A stretch of DNA of 64,000 nt from Rostratula benghalensis (lineage: Eukaryota > Chordata > Aves > Charadriiformes > Rostratulidae). The stretch is taken from positions 681,636-745,635 of the forward strand of contig VXAI01000019.1 of assembly GCA_013399305.1 (NCBI GenBank), read 5' to 3'. Under the pieces are notes generated by a model. It was given only the letters and a program-made list of their open reading frames with translations. It was not told where the DNA came from and made no database searches. This document shows, piece after piece, positions 38,041 through 50,743 of the stretch. Numbering within the stretch: position 1 is the first letter of the stretch; each line of letters starts with the position of its first letter. The translations under genes were made by a program, and so were the position numbers.

Positions 38041-41000
38041 TTTATCTATATGGAAAAGGGGAGTCACAAAAGGAAATATGAAAAAATTACTTATTTAGAC
38101 TATTTGGGTGTGGCAAGTGGCAAAAGAGCATGGCTGAGTCTGTTAGTGATTCTAACCATTTAATCCAAGAAGCAGAGACTCAGAGTCAAGCATGCCAGTG
38201 CTTATCTAAAGAAATTTATTTAAGTGTTTATTAACCCTAAATGATAAGCTGCATAAAAAGCAGATGCACATCCGCCTCACTGGCAATCACTAATTTCCCC
38301 CAGCACAGTGGCAGCACAGATCTAATGAAGAAGCTCTGTAATATGTTAACCCAATAATGTCAAAAGTAGCTTCCTACAAGCTCTCTGACAAAGAGCGGTG
38401 ATGTTGATAGTGATTATTATTAAGATTTACGAGCAAAAAACCCAACCCTTAGAGAGTATGTGCAGTCACTTGAAATAATAGACAACAAACGTGAGAGCAA
38501 ACTGATAAATCATCCAAAGGAGGGATGTATCTGGAGAGGTTATGGCAGTGAATGTGACAGAGTGAAGAAATGTCCCAGTGTTCAACCAACCACTTTAGTA
38601 GAGCTGTAAGAAGGGTGGTCATTCAACTCTGTTACTGGTCTAAGTGAGCGTATCAGCCATTATTATTTCAGTCAGCACTTCTCTTACCTCATTTACAGAT
38701 GAAAAGCAAAACAAAGGAAAAAATTATGTCTAAAACCAATGCAGTGAGCTTCATATTTAATACGTTTTAGACACCCAAATGAAAAGCACCTCTCCCAAGT
38801 CCTAGCTAATATCTAGACTCAGAAATCAACAAGATAAAAATGATGTTCCCTACAGACCTCTAAATTTGCTTCTGTACATATTCATGGGTGTTCAGTTGAT
38901 GGCTTAAGAATTCTGCCAGGTAGCACTTTCAAAATGCAAAAGTGGACCAGAAAATAAAGTTGTTTTTTTTCCCCAAATCCTTCAAGTGACTCCACTTGTC
39001 TTGGCACTCATAGTTTACTTTTGCACTACTGCACAACAGGTTACAAACATTTGTACCTTTCTTCTGTATAAATTCCAGTTCATCTGGAATCTGTTCATCC
39101 AGGGTGTGGAAGACAAATTCAGCTGCCTTCCTTTCAAATGCAGTCTGCATTTCCCAACTCCATGCAAGTACCCTAATCAGCAAGGCATGTGGGGGTCTCC
39201 ATGCCTACCACACCTTCTTTTGAAACTGTCCCAACAGGAGTACAACATCCAAGAATCTGAGCCACTTAAAGGACAAACCAAAAGAATAAACATTGTCCTA
39301 GAAAGGTCAAACATGAGCACAACCCGTATAGCAGGTAATGACCTTATCTAGAGTAGAATTTTGAAGATTTTGTTTCAAGAGAAATGAAAAGAATTTACAG
39401 TTGCTTAACTCAAAGGGCAGAAGGTGAAGGAGGAGCAGTGAGGGAAGAGAATGACAATATTCCCTATCTTTATAGCAGAGTGTATAAAAACCAATGAGTT
39501 TAAATTGCAGGAAGAAAGATGTTCTTACGTCTAACATGGGTCTATGAATAAAGATGGAGACCCCCCAGTCTTCCAGCTTGCCGACTTCCAGCTTTAAGAA
39601 CAAGTTAAAAAAAAAAAAAAGTAGCATAATCAATAATCTAGGGAGAGCCGATTTTATATTGGCTTGGTGAGGTGATGCATACGTGTTTACACAAGGCTTT
39701 CAGTGTAAGTTCCGCATTTGGAACACATAATGAAGAATGTTGCTGTGAGAAATAATTTTATCCAAAGCCCAAGTAGACATTTTTAAAACTTAAAAAAAAA
39801 AAAAACAACCATAAAAGAATTATCTTTATAGGAATTATGTCAATAAAAGCATGAATGCCATCCTGCTAATGAGGAGTTTAAAAGCAATATAATGCTAATT
39901 TTAAGTATATGCATGCTTCATTCATTCCATAGCCTTAACCAGCACATTAGAACATTTAGAAGAATACAGGCTATTTCTCTAAACTGACTTCGTTCCTTTC
40001 TCAATTTGATGTAGAAATTGGCAGCATTTAAGACTGCTTTTCATAACTGTAAGAACAAAACCTACGTGTCAGGTGTTGTAGACTTCTCCAAGTACTTTGG
40101 TTCTGCTCTTTGTAAGAATTAATTGCACCCTGGTAGATCTTAGAACTTAATTATTCTGACCTAACAGTCTAATTTTACTTAAGACCTTCTTTTATTGATT
40201 TACTGTACAGATGAAATGCCATTTCACCTTCTGGCTTACACATTGCTTGTATTAAATTACTGTCTAACTGGTTTTCATCTACTTTAAAGATTACTTTGTC
40301 GAAAAGTGACACCAGACAGCAAAGGTATTGTCCTTTAAGTAAATAAATTACCTGCAGCCTCTTTGCTACTGTTAGATACACAAACCTGCAGTTGCACTGT
40401 TGCTATTCACTAGCTGTTACTAGTCAGGAATGGATACGAGTCCTATATACAGCTGTTCTTTAATCACATTAAATTGTGGAGTTTTGTCAGTGGAAAGTGT
40501 CCTTTGATAGGGGAAATGAAATTTCATAAAATGCCATCTTTCTGCAAACACTGATTTGATTTACTGGTATTGTGTTGGAGACCTGCAACCAGTGTTTAGC
40601 AACACCTGCACATCACCAAACTGATGAACCCTTCAGTGAGAGACACAAAGCACTTCAGTTATTGGAAAATGCATTTCATCTACAGGCTGTGAAGACAGAC
40701 TCCAGCTGTCAGAAACTAACCTGAGCAGAATCATAGTTCAGTAGCATTTAATACAAATAAGATACAAGTCTTCTTGCATCAGTATTTTCTATTCTTTTCC
40801 CCTTCCAGTCAGATGGGCTCAATAGGCACCTCTAGAAAACATACAAGATCTATTATCTTTCCTTTCTTGTCCATGCTAAAGTATAGACCACGTGGACAAT
40901 TCGCATCTTTCATGGAGCTTCCATGGATTCTGTCTTTTGACAAGAAACTGATGATTTGTAGTGTCTGTCATTTTTTGCTCTGATAATATATATACTTCTG

Positions 41001-43862
41001 TGTGGAATCAGTTCTTCTGATCAGTAGGAAAAGAGCAGAACTCTCACCTCTTCTCTAGGGTAAAAAAAACAACCAACAACTCTAATAGTTTCAGGAGCCT
41101 AATTGAGATTTCCTTGTAACAAGGACCATCTGAAGACAAGTGGGGACAGCCCTCTGCAAAGTCATCTTGGTGCATCTAACTAAAGACATCTCAGAGCCAT
41201 ACTCAAAGGTATTTTTGAGGAAGCCTATTAAAGAAACCCACCATCCTGTACCATAGCATAAATACCTTGAAAAAATATTTTCATTGCAGATGTTTGTACA
41301 GGATGCTTTAGCCCAACTAATAAAGTCTGAAGAGACTAGGTTAACACTTTTACCATTAACATAGTTCCCATAAAAACAATAATACCAGAAAATAGTATCA
41401 TTGTAGGCAAGAAGATAGTGAAAAAAGATACAAGATAGATCTATACAGTACAAGTAGACCGGAATACATCAAGCAGTATCACAGTGTGAAATAATTAGTA
41501 TATGTATTCATGTGCATATTCACTCCATGAAGTGTTTGCAGTTTTCGATATTTTTTTTTAAACTGTACTCATTTCTGCTCCTGTGCTGAGCTTAATTTAT
41601 GATATGAAAGGCTGCAGTGAGAAAAAGTTCTATAAGCTGCTACAGAGAGGGCTAGAAAAAACTTATGCATTTTTCAGTTGACTTACACAACCAACTTTGA
41701 GTGTGATTATTTGAGTGCCAGCCTAAGATTCTTAGAAACTTCAAGGAAAATACTTGTTTTGGTTTCTACCATTTTTCTGGAGACGCATCACAGCACTAGC
41801 ATGCTACTCAGCAGATCAAACAATCTGCATTTCAAACTTTTATTAAGCACATAGTTTTTTAAATCCATGTGTTCCATTGTTTATGTTAATGCACCTCTTA
41901 ATGCATTCCTGTTGCTAGGATGTTTGTTTACGGCTTGCAAATGACATAATTATTCTACGTTTTTCTGAGGATCCTCTTTGTTTTCATTGCCTACACAGTT
42001 ATGTCTAACCTCCTTGCCCTTTACATGTGAGCAGTGCTTCCTCTCTTCAGATCACTTGTGGTGCTTCAATGGCAGTGTCAGATCTTGCCAGCACCAAGAA
42101 AGCATTGCACTGGCGTCCTACCTATATCCCTGGCAAAAAGAGAATTACATCTCTTCTCTTCCAAAAACTAGGCGCTGAACTGAAAGCAACCCAATCTACT
42201 TCAACAAAACTAATTTCTACAATGGAGTTCATCCTCCTGTGTCATTATAAGAAATTCAAAACAGCTTTCCCTATGTATAATTAAATGTGTTTTATGGCTT
42301 AGCAGTTAATGAAGTGAAGAGGACAGCTTTTCTTCTTTTGTGCATCAATTGCCTCAGAAATTTTCCCTTCTTACCAAGGCAAAGGAAAGCACGTTCAGTT
42401 TGAGACTCAAAGAGAGGTAAAGGAAACACTGCTACACCCTATGTACAACTAAGTAATAATGAGTTAGATATCATATTGAAGAATGAAAATGTTTTCACTT
42501 ATATATTCAGAACTCTGAATTTGGCTGGTTATTTATATTATTTACACAAAGGTGACAGTTATACTAGATGTGTTTCATTTGATTATATCACTTGACATTT
42601 CAACATAGAGAACTGCTTCAATTCTCATGGTTCTAAGGACAACCATCATACTCAAAATACTGCTAAAGTAACTTGCAGGAAAGCACCCTTATCATCATCT
42701 GTTGAGAGGGAACTCCAGACAGCAGTAGGAAGAAAGAGACTTCTGATATTTTATGGAGACAGACAGACTGAGGTTCATCTCAAGAGAGCCCTTCTTGAGT
42801 AAGGCAGTGTAACTAAGAATGAAGAACCATGTAATTATTGGATAAAATCATGACTTGATGATATTGAAGAGGGCTTTATCACTGACTTGAATAGGTCCTG
42901 GTTTTTAACCATCATGCTTTGTTACAGGGTACTTGATCTTAATGAAACTCAAACCCCACCCCCCCAAAAAACCCAGAAACAATCCCTATCCATCTACACT
43001 CCCTACTCCCTCAAAAAAAATCTCCAACAAACAAAACCATCTTTAGACATAGGTAAATTAAACAATTATCTCATGGAATAAATCTAAACCCTTGGCCATG
43101 GGACAAAAATGAGAATGAACTACAGTTTTGCTTCTAAAACACTGGAAAGTGTTCCTCAAAACTCTTGGTATTGCAGAAGTTACTGCATTTCTCATGAATA
43201 ACTAAACAGATTATAAATACTTACACTTTGATATTCATAGACTGATATCAAAATACTATGACATTCTCTGAGTTTCCTGTTTCCCATGACTTCCATCTCT
43301 AATCTTCTTTAGTGACCTTTGAGAAGGGGATTTTTTTGCTCTTTTAGTTTCTGTGAAAATGAGCGTAGGCAAAACAAGAATTAAGACCAATTCTTGGAGA
43401 CTATTTTATTGTTCTTCCATCTTTTTTTTCTTCCCATGCTAATTTGGGAATTATCGTTCTTCTTCTGTTCATAGTTTTGAAGAACTTTCTTGCCCACCAG
43501 GCTTTACGAACTTTGTTCAAAGCTCTTCAATTATTCGTAAGTTATTACTTGTTTTTAGTTGTCGTCTGCTCATCCACAATGCTGATAAGTTTTGTTTACA
43601 TATTTTCTTAAAAATACTTACAATATCTTGAAAACATTTATTTCACAGTTATTCTGGGGGCTGGGAGACCAATTAAGCCATAGGAAGTTAGCACAGAACA
43701 TTAAATGCTTCAGATTAGTTAAAGACACAAATAAATGAACTTTAAGTAGTAAAACAATATTTTTCTAGTATAGACAGCAATCTTCCAAACAACAGTAAGG
43801 TAGGAAAAAACATATAAAAACATGCAGTGTGCAATGCAAAGACTGACAAAGCTGTTCCAGAG

Positions 43863-44010
43863 GGTGGTGTGTTTTGCTTTGGTGGCTTGGGGTTTTTTTT
43901 GCCTCTGGTGATTTTTTTTTTTTCTTTTTTGTGTGTTTGTTTGATTTTTGGGGTATTTTTTATGATTGGCTGCTGTTAGTTTTTTGTTGTTGTTGTTGTT
44001 TGTTTTTTTA
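43863..44010. repeat. T/G-rich low-complexity tract with (GTT)n
   Basis: About 150 bases of T and G with very few A or C. It includes runs of 8 and 12 T, GTGTGTTTGTTTG and five GTT units near 43985-44000, ending in TTTTTTTAAATAAA. It lies about 280 bases before the plus-strand CR1 copy, but nothing links the two. It is the longest T/G tract in the window and the mirror of the A/C tract at 47399. Confidence 0.88.
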
Positions 44011-44289
44011 AATAAAATCCCACACTCTGGACCTTAAGAGACAGCATGTAAAGAGGTGGACAATAAAGAACCAGGGATCACAGAGTAACTGAACTCACTT
44101 GTGTAATGAACTCAGTATAATGACTATAGTAAAAGTAGACTTTTCAGAAGTATGACTTGCTGGCATGACACTCTGAAGAAACAAACTCACTTTGAGATTT
44201 TATCTGTCTCTTGGAAATAGCCTGAATGACTTGCATGAGTGGTCAGAAGTTTGGTTTATCAGCTGCTCACAAGAGGCACGTACTGAAGA

Positions 44290-45172
44290 TGGTACTGGGC
44301 TTAGAACTGCAGACACGGCAGAAAACGAATTCTCCTCAAACTTAGTGTGGGGAGGTGGTTGATACACTGGAGGAGAGAGGAGTTTTTGCCTAGAGGGCCA
44401 TAGACACACTGGAGAACCAGACCAACATCAGTGTAATGAGATTCAAAGACAAATGGGAAGGCCAGCCCACCAAAGTAAAACCCAGTTCACTGCAAAGTAA
44501 AGGTCAGGCACAGATTGATCTGGTATCCAAAGAGAACCCGAAGGTCCTGGCAGAAAGCAAGGTGAACAAGAATCAATAGTAAGCCTTTCGTGCATTGATG
44601 GCTGGGTGCTTTCTGGACTGCAAAGAAGGAGTACTACTAATGGGCCAAGAAAATGGATTATTTCTCTCCATCTGGCACTGGTGAGGCTGCCTTTTAACTC
44701 TCTGCTGGATTTTGGTCTACCCGCAGGAGAAATAGTTTGTCAGTTGAATACTAGCAAACAGGCGAGTCCTGTGATGAATCACTAGCATGGGGGCTGGAGC
44801 ACAGGATGTAAGAGGAGAGGTTGAGGGAATTGACCTTGCTTAGGCTAGAAAAGAGATGGCTGATGAGAAACTGGTAGCATTCTGACTATCTAAGATGAGA
44901 TTGCAAGGCTCTGCTCGGACAAGTACAACAAAAGGTCAAGGTGACATTCGTGAGTAGGAGCAAGAGAAATTATGTAGGATATAAAGAAAAAACATCTAAA
45001 AATTGAAGGCAGTTAAGCACTGAAGCAAGGGTCCAGGGAAGCTGGGTTTTGTCCATCCTTGAAGATTTGCAAGACAACTGGAAAAGCCTGATCTAGCTTT
45101 AAACTGTTTGAGAGAAGCTTGCAGTTGACTGTTTCAGGAATCCCTTCCAACCTCACTTTTCCTAAGTTTCCA
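44290..45172 (+). mobile_element. old CR1 LINE fragment, about 880 bp, plus strand
   Basis: The longest and most decayed CR1 here, and the only plus-strand copy. It shows, in CR1 order: 'GGGGAGGTGGTTGATACACT' with GGAG (the 'GGTAGCTGATACACCAGAGG' block), 'GAGGGCCATAGACACACTGG', AATGAGATTCAAAGAC, and 'GAACCCGAAGGTCCTGG'. These are followed by 'CATCTGGCACTGGTGAGGCT', 'GGGGCTGGAGCACAGGATGT', 'AGAGGAGAGGTTGAGGGAAT', and 'CTTGCTTAGGCTAGAAAAGA'. It ends in CCCTTCCAACCTCACTTTTC, just short of where the octamer tail should be. Many substitutions and small indels break ORF2. The 5' border near 44290 is approximate. Confidence 0.88.
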
Positions 45173-47398
45173 AGGGTGCATGTCAGAACTGCTGTACCAC
45201 CACAGCACAAAGGACATTCTAAAGTTTCATTAAAGTGGAAAAGTTTTCCTTCCCCTCACCTAGGCTAATAATATAACTAAACTAAAAAGATTCACAAATA
45301 AAATTGTATCAGCTCTACTGCTTGATTTATTAGCAACCGTTATTTGTTCCTTAGATGCAAAATGCAACCTAAATACCATGGTTGTACCAAGAAACACTGC
45401 TCCTTGATATGTAGCCTACATGGGGGAGTCCTCTCTCCATAACTTCCACCAGATTGTCAAAAGCTGCCTTGCAATTTGTACCAAATATTTTTTCGAGTAC
45501 TCTCCCATCTACTCTGTTAAGGGGTAGAACATAAGCCAAAATAACAGGAGTTAACAGGTTGAAGATTTTCAGAAATTGTAACTATCTTTATTTAAAATTT
45601 ATCAGAGTTTAGGATGGGTTATAAATCACTGGACAATTGCTTCTGCAGATTGTTCATTATTCATTGGAAGCATGCCAAGATAGCATTCTTAATGGTACTT
45701 GATGTAACATTACATGGAAAAAAAGCTATCCTGTTGATAGAAACCAGCAAACTCAGAAAAGTATCCTTAAGATGTAGGATTCACATCCATTTTGAAGTGG
45801 GTATGGTATAACTAAAAAAATCCAGTAATTACTTAAAAATAAAGGTGAGGTTTAAGAAACAACATGGTATATATTGACATGGGCAGATCATTTCCAGTAG
45901 CTTCTGTGGTAAAAATGGAATAACATTCCCTGCCCAAGCAGGGAGGGATGACTGAAGAATGATTAAAATATAGTTTGTGCAGAAGTTTTGAAGATGTTAA
46001 ATCATATTTTGTTAAGCTATTTATTTCAATTTATTACAACACCAACTTTCCTTTTAAGGTATTGACATCAGAACTATACTGGGGTTCAAGGCTGGCATTG
46101 CTATAACTATTTTGGAACTGACAAATGCACGGTAGGTAAAGTTTACAATTTACCCTTACAAGACAAAAATAAAAGACCGGAATCTAATTTATTTCCTAAA
46201 TAGATTATAAGACTGAAGATCAAGCCTTTACAAGTTCTTCACACAACACACCAGTGAGACAGAACACGTCAAGGGGTTTTCATCACATTTTCTTTTAAAA
46301 TTAAAGCAAACAAATATTCTGGAAAAGTTACCTCAATAAGTAATAAGAGACCATATTACCCTTATAAAGGCACGTGGGAAGTTGTCATCTCTCTCTGATT
46401 TTTTGGGAAGGAAAAATAGCAGAAGTGTATAACATATTTAGGTTCAATCTCAGCAAAAATTTCTATTTATTTTTGAACTAAAATATCAACTTAGTCTTTC
46501 TGAGAAAAAGCCATAGAAAAAGTAATGTTCATACACTCCCCAAGAGTGTATGCTATATTATAGTTACATGATGTAATCCTGCATCTCAACCTACAATAAA
46601 TATGTTAAACTGAGCACTCTTTTATTGTTTATATTTTCCCCTAGTCTCCCCTCCACCCCCACACTTCCTTGCAGGCATGGAAATTATAGGGGGTTTTTAT
46701 TTATTTGTCTTTAAAATTATGTCTTGGACTACTATTTTTTGGTAATAGAATAAATCTGAAATCAACATTTTCTTTATACACTAAAATAAACAAACAATTA
46801 AAAAAAAATGGAGCAGTAGGCTTCCATTTAGGAACAGAGGGTTTGCTCTTTTATCTGTTGTTCTTCCTATCTTTTTTCAACAAAGGATCAAACTAGCTGC
46901 ACACATTGAGGTCTTGAACTTGGGTAGGCTTCCTTTCCCCCCGGGTTATCTGGTTTTTAAGTGGAGAAATCCCAAAGTCTCACAATTGTGGGAGCACAGC
47001 ACTAAGGGCGAATTAACAAACCCTGAAGTTCAAACCATTGATCTACAGAAATCCACTGCCAGGGAAGCCGTGGCAAGAAGCTGAAGAGAAGCACCCTGTC
47101 TCCACGTGAGGGATATGAAAGATCCAGTCAGATTTGCTCCAGTGCCAGAGCTGCAAAGTGCACATAGGCCAGAATATTCAGTAGCACCTTGCAGAAAAGA
47201 AACACCACGGAGAGTCTTCCTTTGCTATTCATAGCTTGTTTTATCTACAGGAGGAAATAATTAGAGTTATAACATGGTGCCAAACTCTAAGGCTGTGATC
47301 CCACATTAGCTACAGCTCACCACAAGTAGAGAATTACCTAGGATTAAAAAGTTATCTATATTATTCTCATTGTTTAAATAGATGTGAGGATTTCAGTT

Positions 47399-47486
47399 AA
47401 AAAAAAAAAAAAAAACAAAACCCAAAAAAACAACCAAAACACAAAACCAACACACAAACACAAAACCAAAACAAACCAAACCAAAG
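47399..47486. repeat. A/C-rich tract, about 88 bases, no T or G
   Basis: Seventeen A, then a long series of CAAAAC, CCAAAA, ACACAAAACC and CAAACC units until GTTTAG. Not a single T or G occurs across nearly 90 bases, which is striking strand asymmetry. It could be a decayed A-rich retroposon tail or a drifted (AAAAC)n simple repeat. I recognise no element upstream. Confidence 0.92.
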
Positions 47487-48368
47487 TTTAGATTTCTTTC
47501 ATATGCTTGGATCTAGAAATAGTGGGCCAGGTGTTTTCACCCTCTCCCTCTTTCTCTTCTCCCTAAGTATTTATTGAGTCCAGAATTCAAACATTTCACA
47601 ACAATGCACAGAATAATACTATTCATTTTCTAAAAAGTATAATTTTGGGTGCCTTGTGGGGAACTCCAGAATAACGTGACTTCTTAACTTCAGAGCTTGA
47701 AAGACGAAGATGAAGCAAGCAGATAAAGAACATAAGTAGATGCATAGAAAGAAAAATAAATATTTTTATTTAGTGACAAAGACTGTAGTAAGTTTTATTC
47801 CACATGTATTTGGCCTCTATATTCTAATTATAATTTACTCAGAGATTTGTGTCTCAAATGCACATCTGGACTTCATCCATTCAGCTGCATTGTTACTTGC
47901 TCTGATGTTTATTCCAAATTTTATTTTCACATAGCTCTGAACAGCGCTTCCTCTTCCCAAGGGGGTTGTTCCTACCAGATGGTACTTACACGTCCACCTC
48001 ATGCCTAGAGTTCAGTAGTTTCTCCACAACCAGATTTTCAAGTGTCAGAAACAAATTTTAAACATATATTTATGTTCACATCACAGGATTCTGAAGCAGA
48101 AGGGGAAATGTGAATTTGGTACACAATTTTAAAACAAGAATAATATACTATGATCACATGCTGGAGTGGAGAGAAATCTAATTTTCTTCATGTGTCTCTC
48201 ATGACACTTTCATGACTTTTTAGCTTCTGTCCTAGAAGACTGTATTTCATCTGTGTGAGGAAAGATCTTGCAGTCTATTCAGAATATACCTTCTGTGACT
48301 AAGGAGATTGTCAATATGATGTTTGTTTTGAGACTACACATCTCTCCACATAGCCTGAAAGAATCTGT

Positions 48369-48393
48369 ACTTTTCTAAAGCTTCTAGAAAAGT
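48369..48393. repeat. perfect 9-bp inverted repeat, 7-base loop
   Basis: ACTTTTCTA and TAGAAAAGT flank AAGCTTC. The hairpin is seen directly. No coding sequence or T run adjoins it, so I assign no function. Confidence 0.8.
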
Positions 48394-50715
48394 CACAACA
48401 GATTAGAAGAATAGCAATTAATGCTGTTAAAAATACTTAAAGTCTGGGTTCCTTTCCAGTAAGATTTAATATATATATTTAAGATAGCTATTCTGAGCCC
48501 TTCTAAGTATACAGCTTCAGCAAAAATGAAACACTAGAGAAGGAGAGGAGCTTGTTCAGAAGAGAAATGCAAAAAGCCGTTTCAGCAATAATTTTGGAGA
48601 AGATTCAGCTGTTGGTATTTGTTTGTTTTTTATTAATCTTGTTATACACATCCTGCCGAATAACCATCTTCCATCACTTTCATGTAGCAATTCAATGATA
48701 TAAATTTCTAGTAACATCGGATATTAAAAACATGCACATTGGAGTGCGATTTAATAGAGCCCAGATCTTCAGGTCTTCGTAAAATAGACTATTCCAAAAG
48801 AAAAAGGTTTTATACGTGATCTTGGGGTTAGCACTTCCTTCATCCAGTCAGCTTCCTTCTCAAGCATCAGCCATGCAAGATATGAGTAAAAGAGGCTATT
48901 TCTTGTATCTGTTAAATTTCTGTTGGATAACACTGTTTTCCAGTGGAGTTTTAAATTTTTATCTACCAGTATGTTAAGAGAAGGCAGTCAAAGCATTAAC
49001 CACTGTATATTAAAGATATTAGACACCTTAGAAAGCTAGTCAAGAAAATTGGATGGAATGCAGTCATATATACGAGCCAAAACAACAAGTATCACACACA
49101 CTGGGACAGGCTCCAGCAGCATTAAAAAAAAAAAAAGTTTATGCTGAAACATTAAAATGCCCTCATATAACGTTAAGACAAGGTTTAAGAATCAAACCAA
49201 GATGACTTTATCCTTATGCTCAGTTCTACGCTGTCTCTTTATCTACATTTCCATAGAACAGTTGAAATCCTCCAGTCCTGCATGTAATGGAAAACAAAAA
49301 ATGATATCCAGTGCTTAGCCAGCACTCCACAATCACCGTTTGTTTTGTCAGGACACAAAGAGCATTTCCAAGACACCCGCTGACACCTGCCAGATAACAA
49401 TAACTGGAGTAAATGTTAGACAGTACCTGACACTCTAGCTCCCAGAATAGACCCTGACTGCTCTAACTCTTGTATGAGTAGTGTTACTTTTAAGCACACA
49501 GTGGTCATTTTTACAACTTCCCTTTTTAAAGCTTTTTTCTATAGCTATTGAAAAAAAAAAAAAATCACCATTGCAAAAGCTATAGCAGTTCAGCATCTCT
49601 CATACATTAACAACGAACAGCATGCTCTGATCTGGTTAGTATTTAGATACTGGGTAGGCAAGTTTGTTCTTTGAACACCAAACTAACCATCTTTTGCCCA
49701 ACAACTACCACCGGTTACATTCAACCAAAATCAGCAATTCTGCAAGTGTAATTTCTACTGGTGTGGCAAATTCTTTAGAAACACATATTTGAGAAATTCT
49801 GATGGAATATCTAAGCCAGGTTATCTTCAACATCTGCCCCGCCCCTGCAAACTACTTGTTTCTGGCCAACAGTGTAGAATACCTAGTAGAAGTCAAAGCA
49901 GAGAAGCGATTCTTCCTCTCCAGCTGAAGTAGCACAACCACTAGGCAAGAAAGTCTTCTTTCGTAGAGTCGTCTTATTATTTCATTCTGTTAGTAGTGCT
50001 TCCATGGGAAGAGAGAAGCTGCTAATAATACAGATGTAATCATGACCCAAGCTCCCTTAAGAACTGCTCTACCTGCAGCTGCCATTAACTGAAGATCAAG
50101 TTAAAATGGGAATATTTATAACTGAAGTCAAAGTATAGGATTTTATTTTCCATCTACACCAGAAACAAGAGAAGTAACTTTTACCCAAGAACAGTTTCTT
50201 AGTCTTTAGAGAGATGATAAGAGACAAAGGCATGAATGACTTCAAAACAGATTTTTTTCCTTCTAACAATGCAATACTTGTTTCTTGCCTTTCAATTGAC
50301 ATCCCTTCACACTGTTCTTCTCTGCAGAACAATAGAGGCAGTTGTAGAAATGAAATGACTCACAGGCAACACGTGACTTGGGCCATGTAATACAGAGCTG
50401 ACTGTATCACTTTGTCTCAGCTCCAAAGGGTGTAACAAAATCATGTTTGTTTACTGCTTGAATTCAAAGTTCTGTTGTGGATCTGAACATACATTTTCTT
50501 TATAAAATAAGAAATTATGTAATGTGCAAAGTTGCTCATAATTTATCAGTGCTAATTTACAGTTTGGTTAGCTCTAATGTGCTTCTGTGATACAAGATAC
50601 TGCTCACGTATGGATTAATCATCTCATACTATGGAGGTGACAAACTTTCCTTGTTAGAGAAGCAAGCAAAGATTAGTTCTTCCACGTAAAAAACTAGGTT
50701 GACTGTTACAGCAGT

Positions 50716-50743
50716 GTTTCAAGGTATATGTTTCAAGGTATAT
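50716..50743 (+). repeat. tandem duplication of a 14-mer
   Basis: GTTTCAAGGTATAT occurs twice in perfect head-to-tail copies with no spacer. Identity suggests a recent slippage or short duplication event. The CAAGGTA core resembles a nuclear-receptor monomer half-site (CAAGGTCA type, one base off); that is inference. Confidence 0.88.

Larger units (their letters stand above)
36304..44285. other. 8 kb of unique noncoding DNA
   Basis: No supported gene. It contains the two longest open frames of the window: 121 codons (plus, 38986-39351) and 120 codons (minus, 41091-41453). The first begins in unremarkable sequence, crosses no repeat and has no recognisable domain. The second has a few hydrophobic residues but no consistent membrane pattern. 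Both fit chance. Also present are a 14-bp palindrome near 38.03 kb, a candidate conserved stretch at 38.12-38.43 kb, A/C-rich sequence at 42.95-43.04 kb and a T/G tract at 43.86 kb. Confidence 0.65.

Noticed and set aside
38986..39351. Longest open frame, 121 codons, plus strand
   Set aside because: No domain, no signal or membrane pattern that holds together, ordinary flanks and no splice or promoter context. This length is expected by chance in 64 kb read in six frames.
41091..41453. 120-codon open frame, minus strand
   Set aside because: Tyr/Phe/Cys-rich composition typical of translated AT-rich noncoding DNA; no recognisable family.
46059..46131. Exon-like segment: pyrimidine-rich CTTTCCTTTTAAG acceptor, 24-codon open frame, GTAGGT donor
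   Set aside because: Only about 73 bases long, acceptor and donor are moderate, the peptide is unrecognised and no partner exons are visible. Such chance exons are common.
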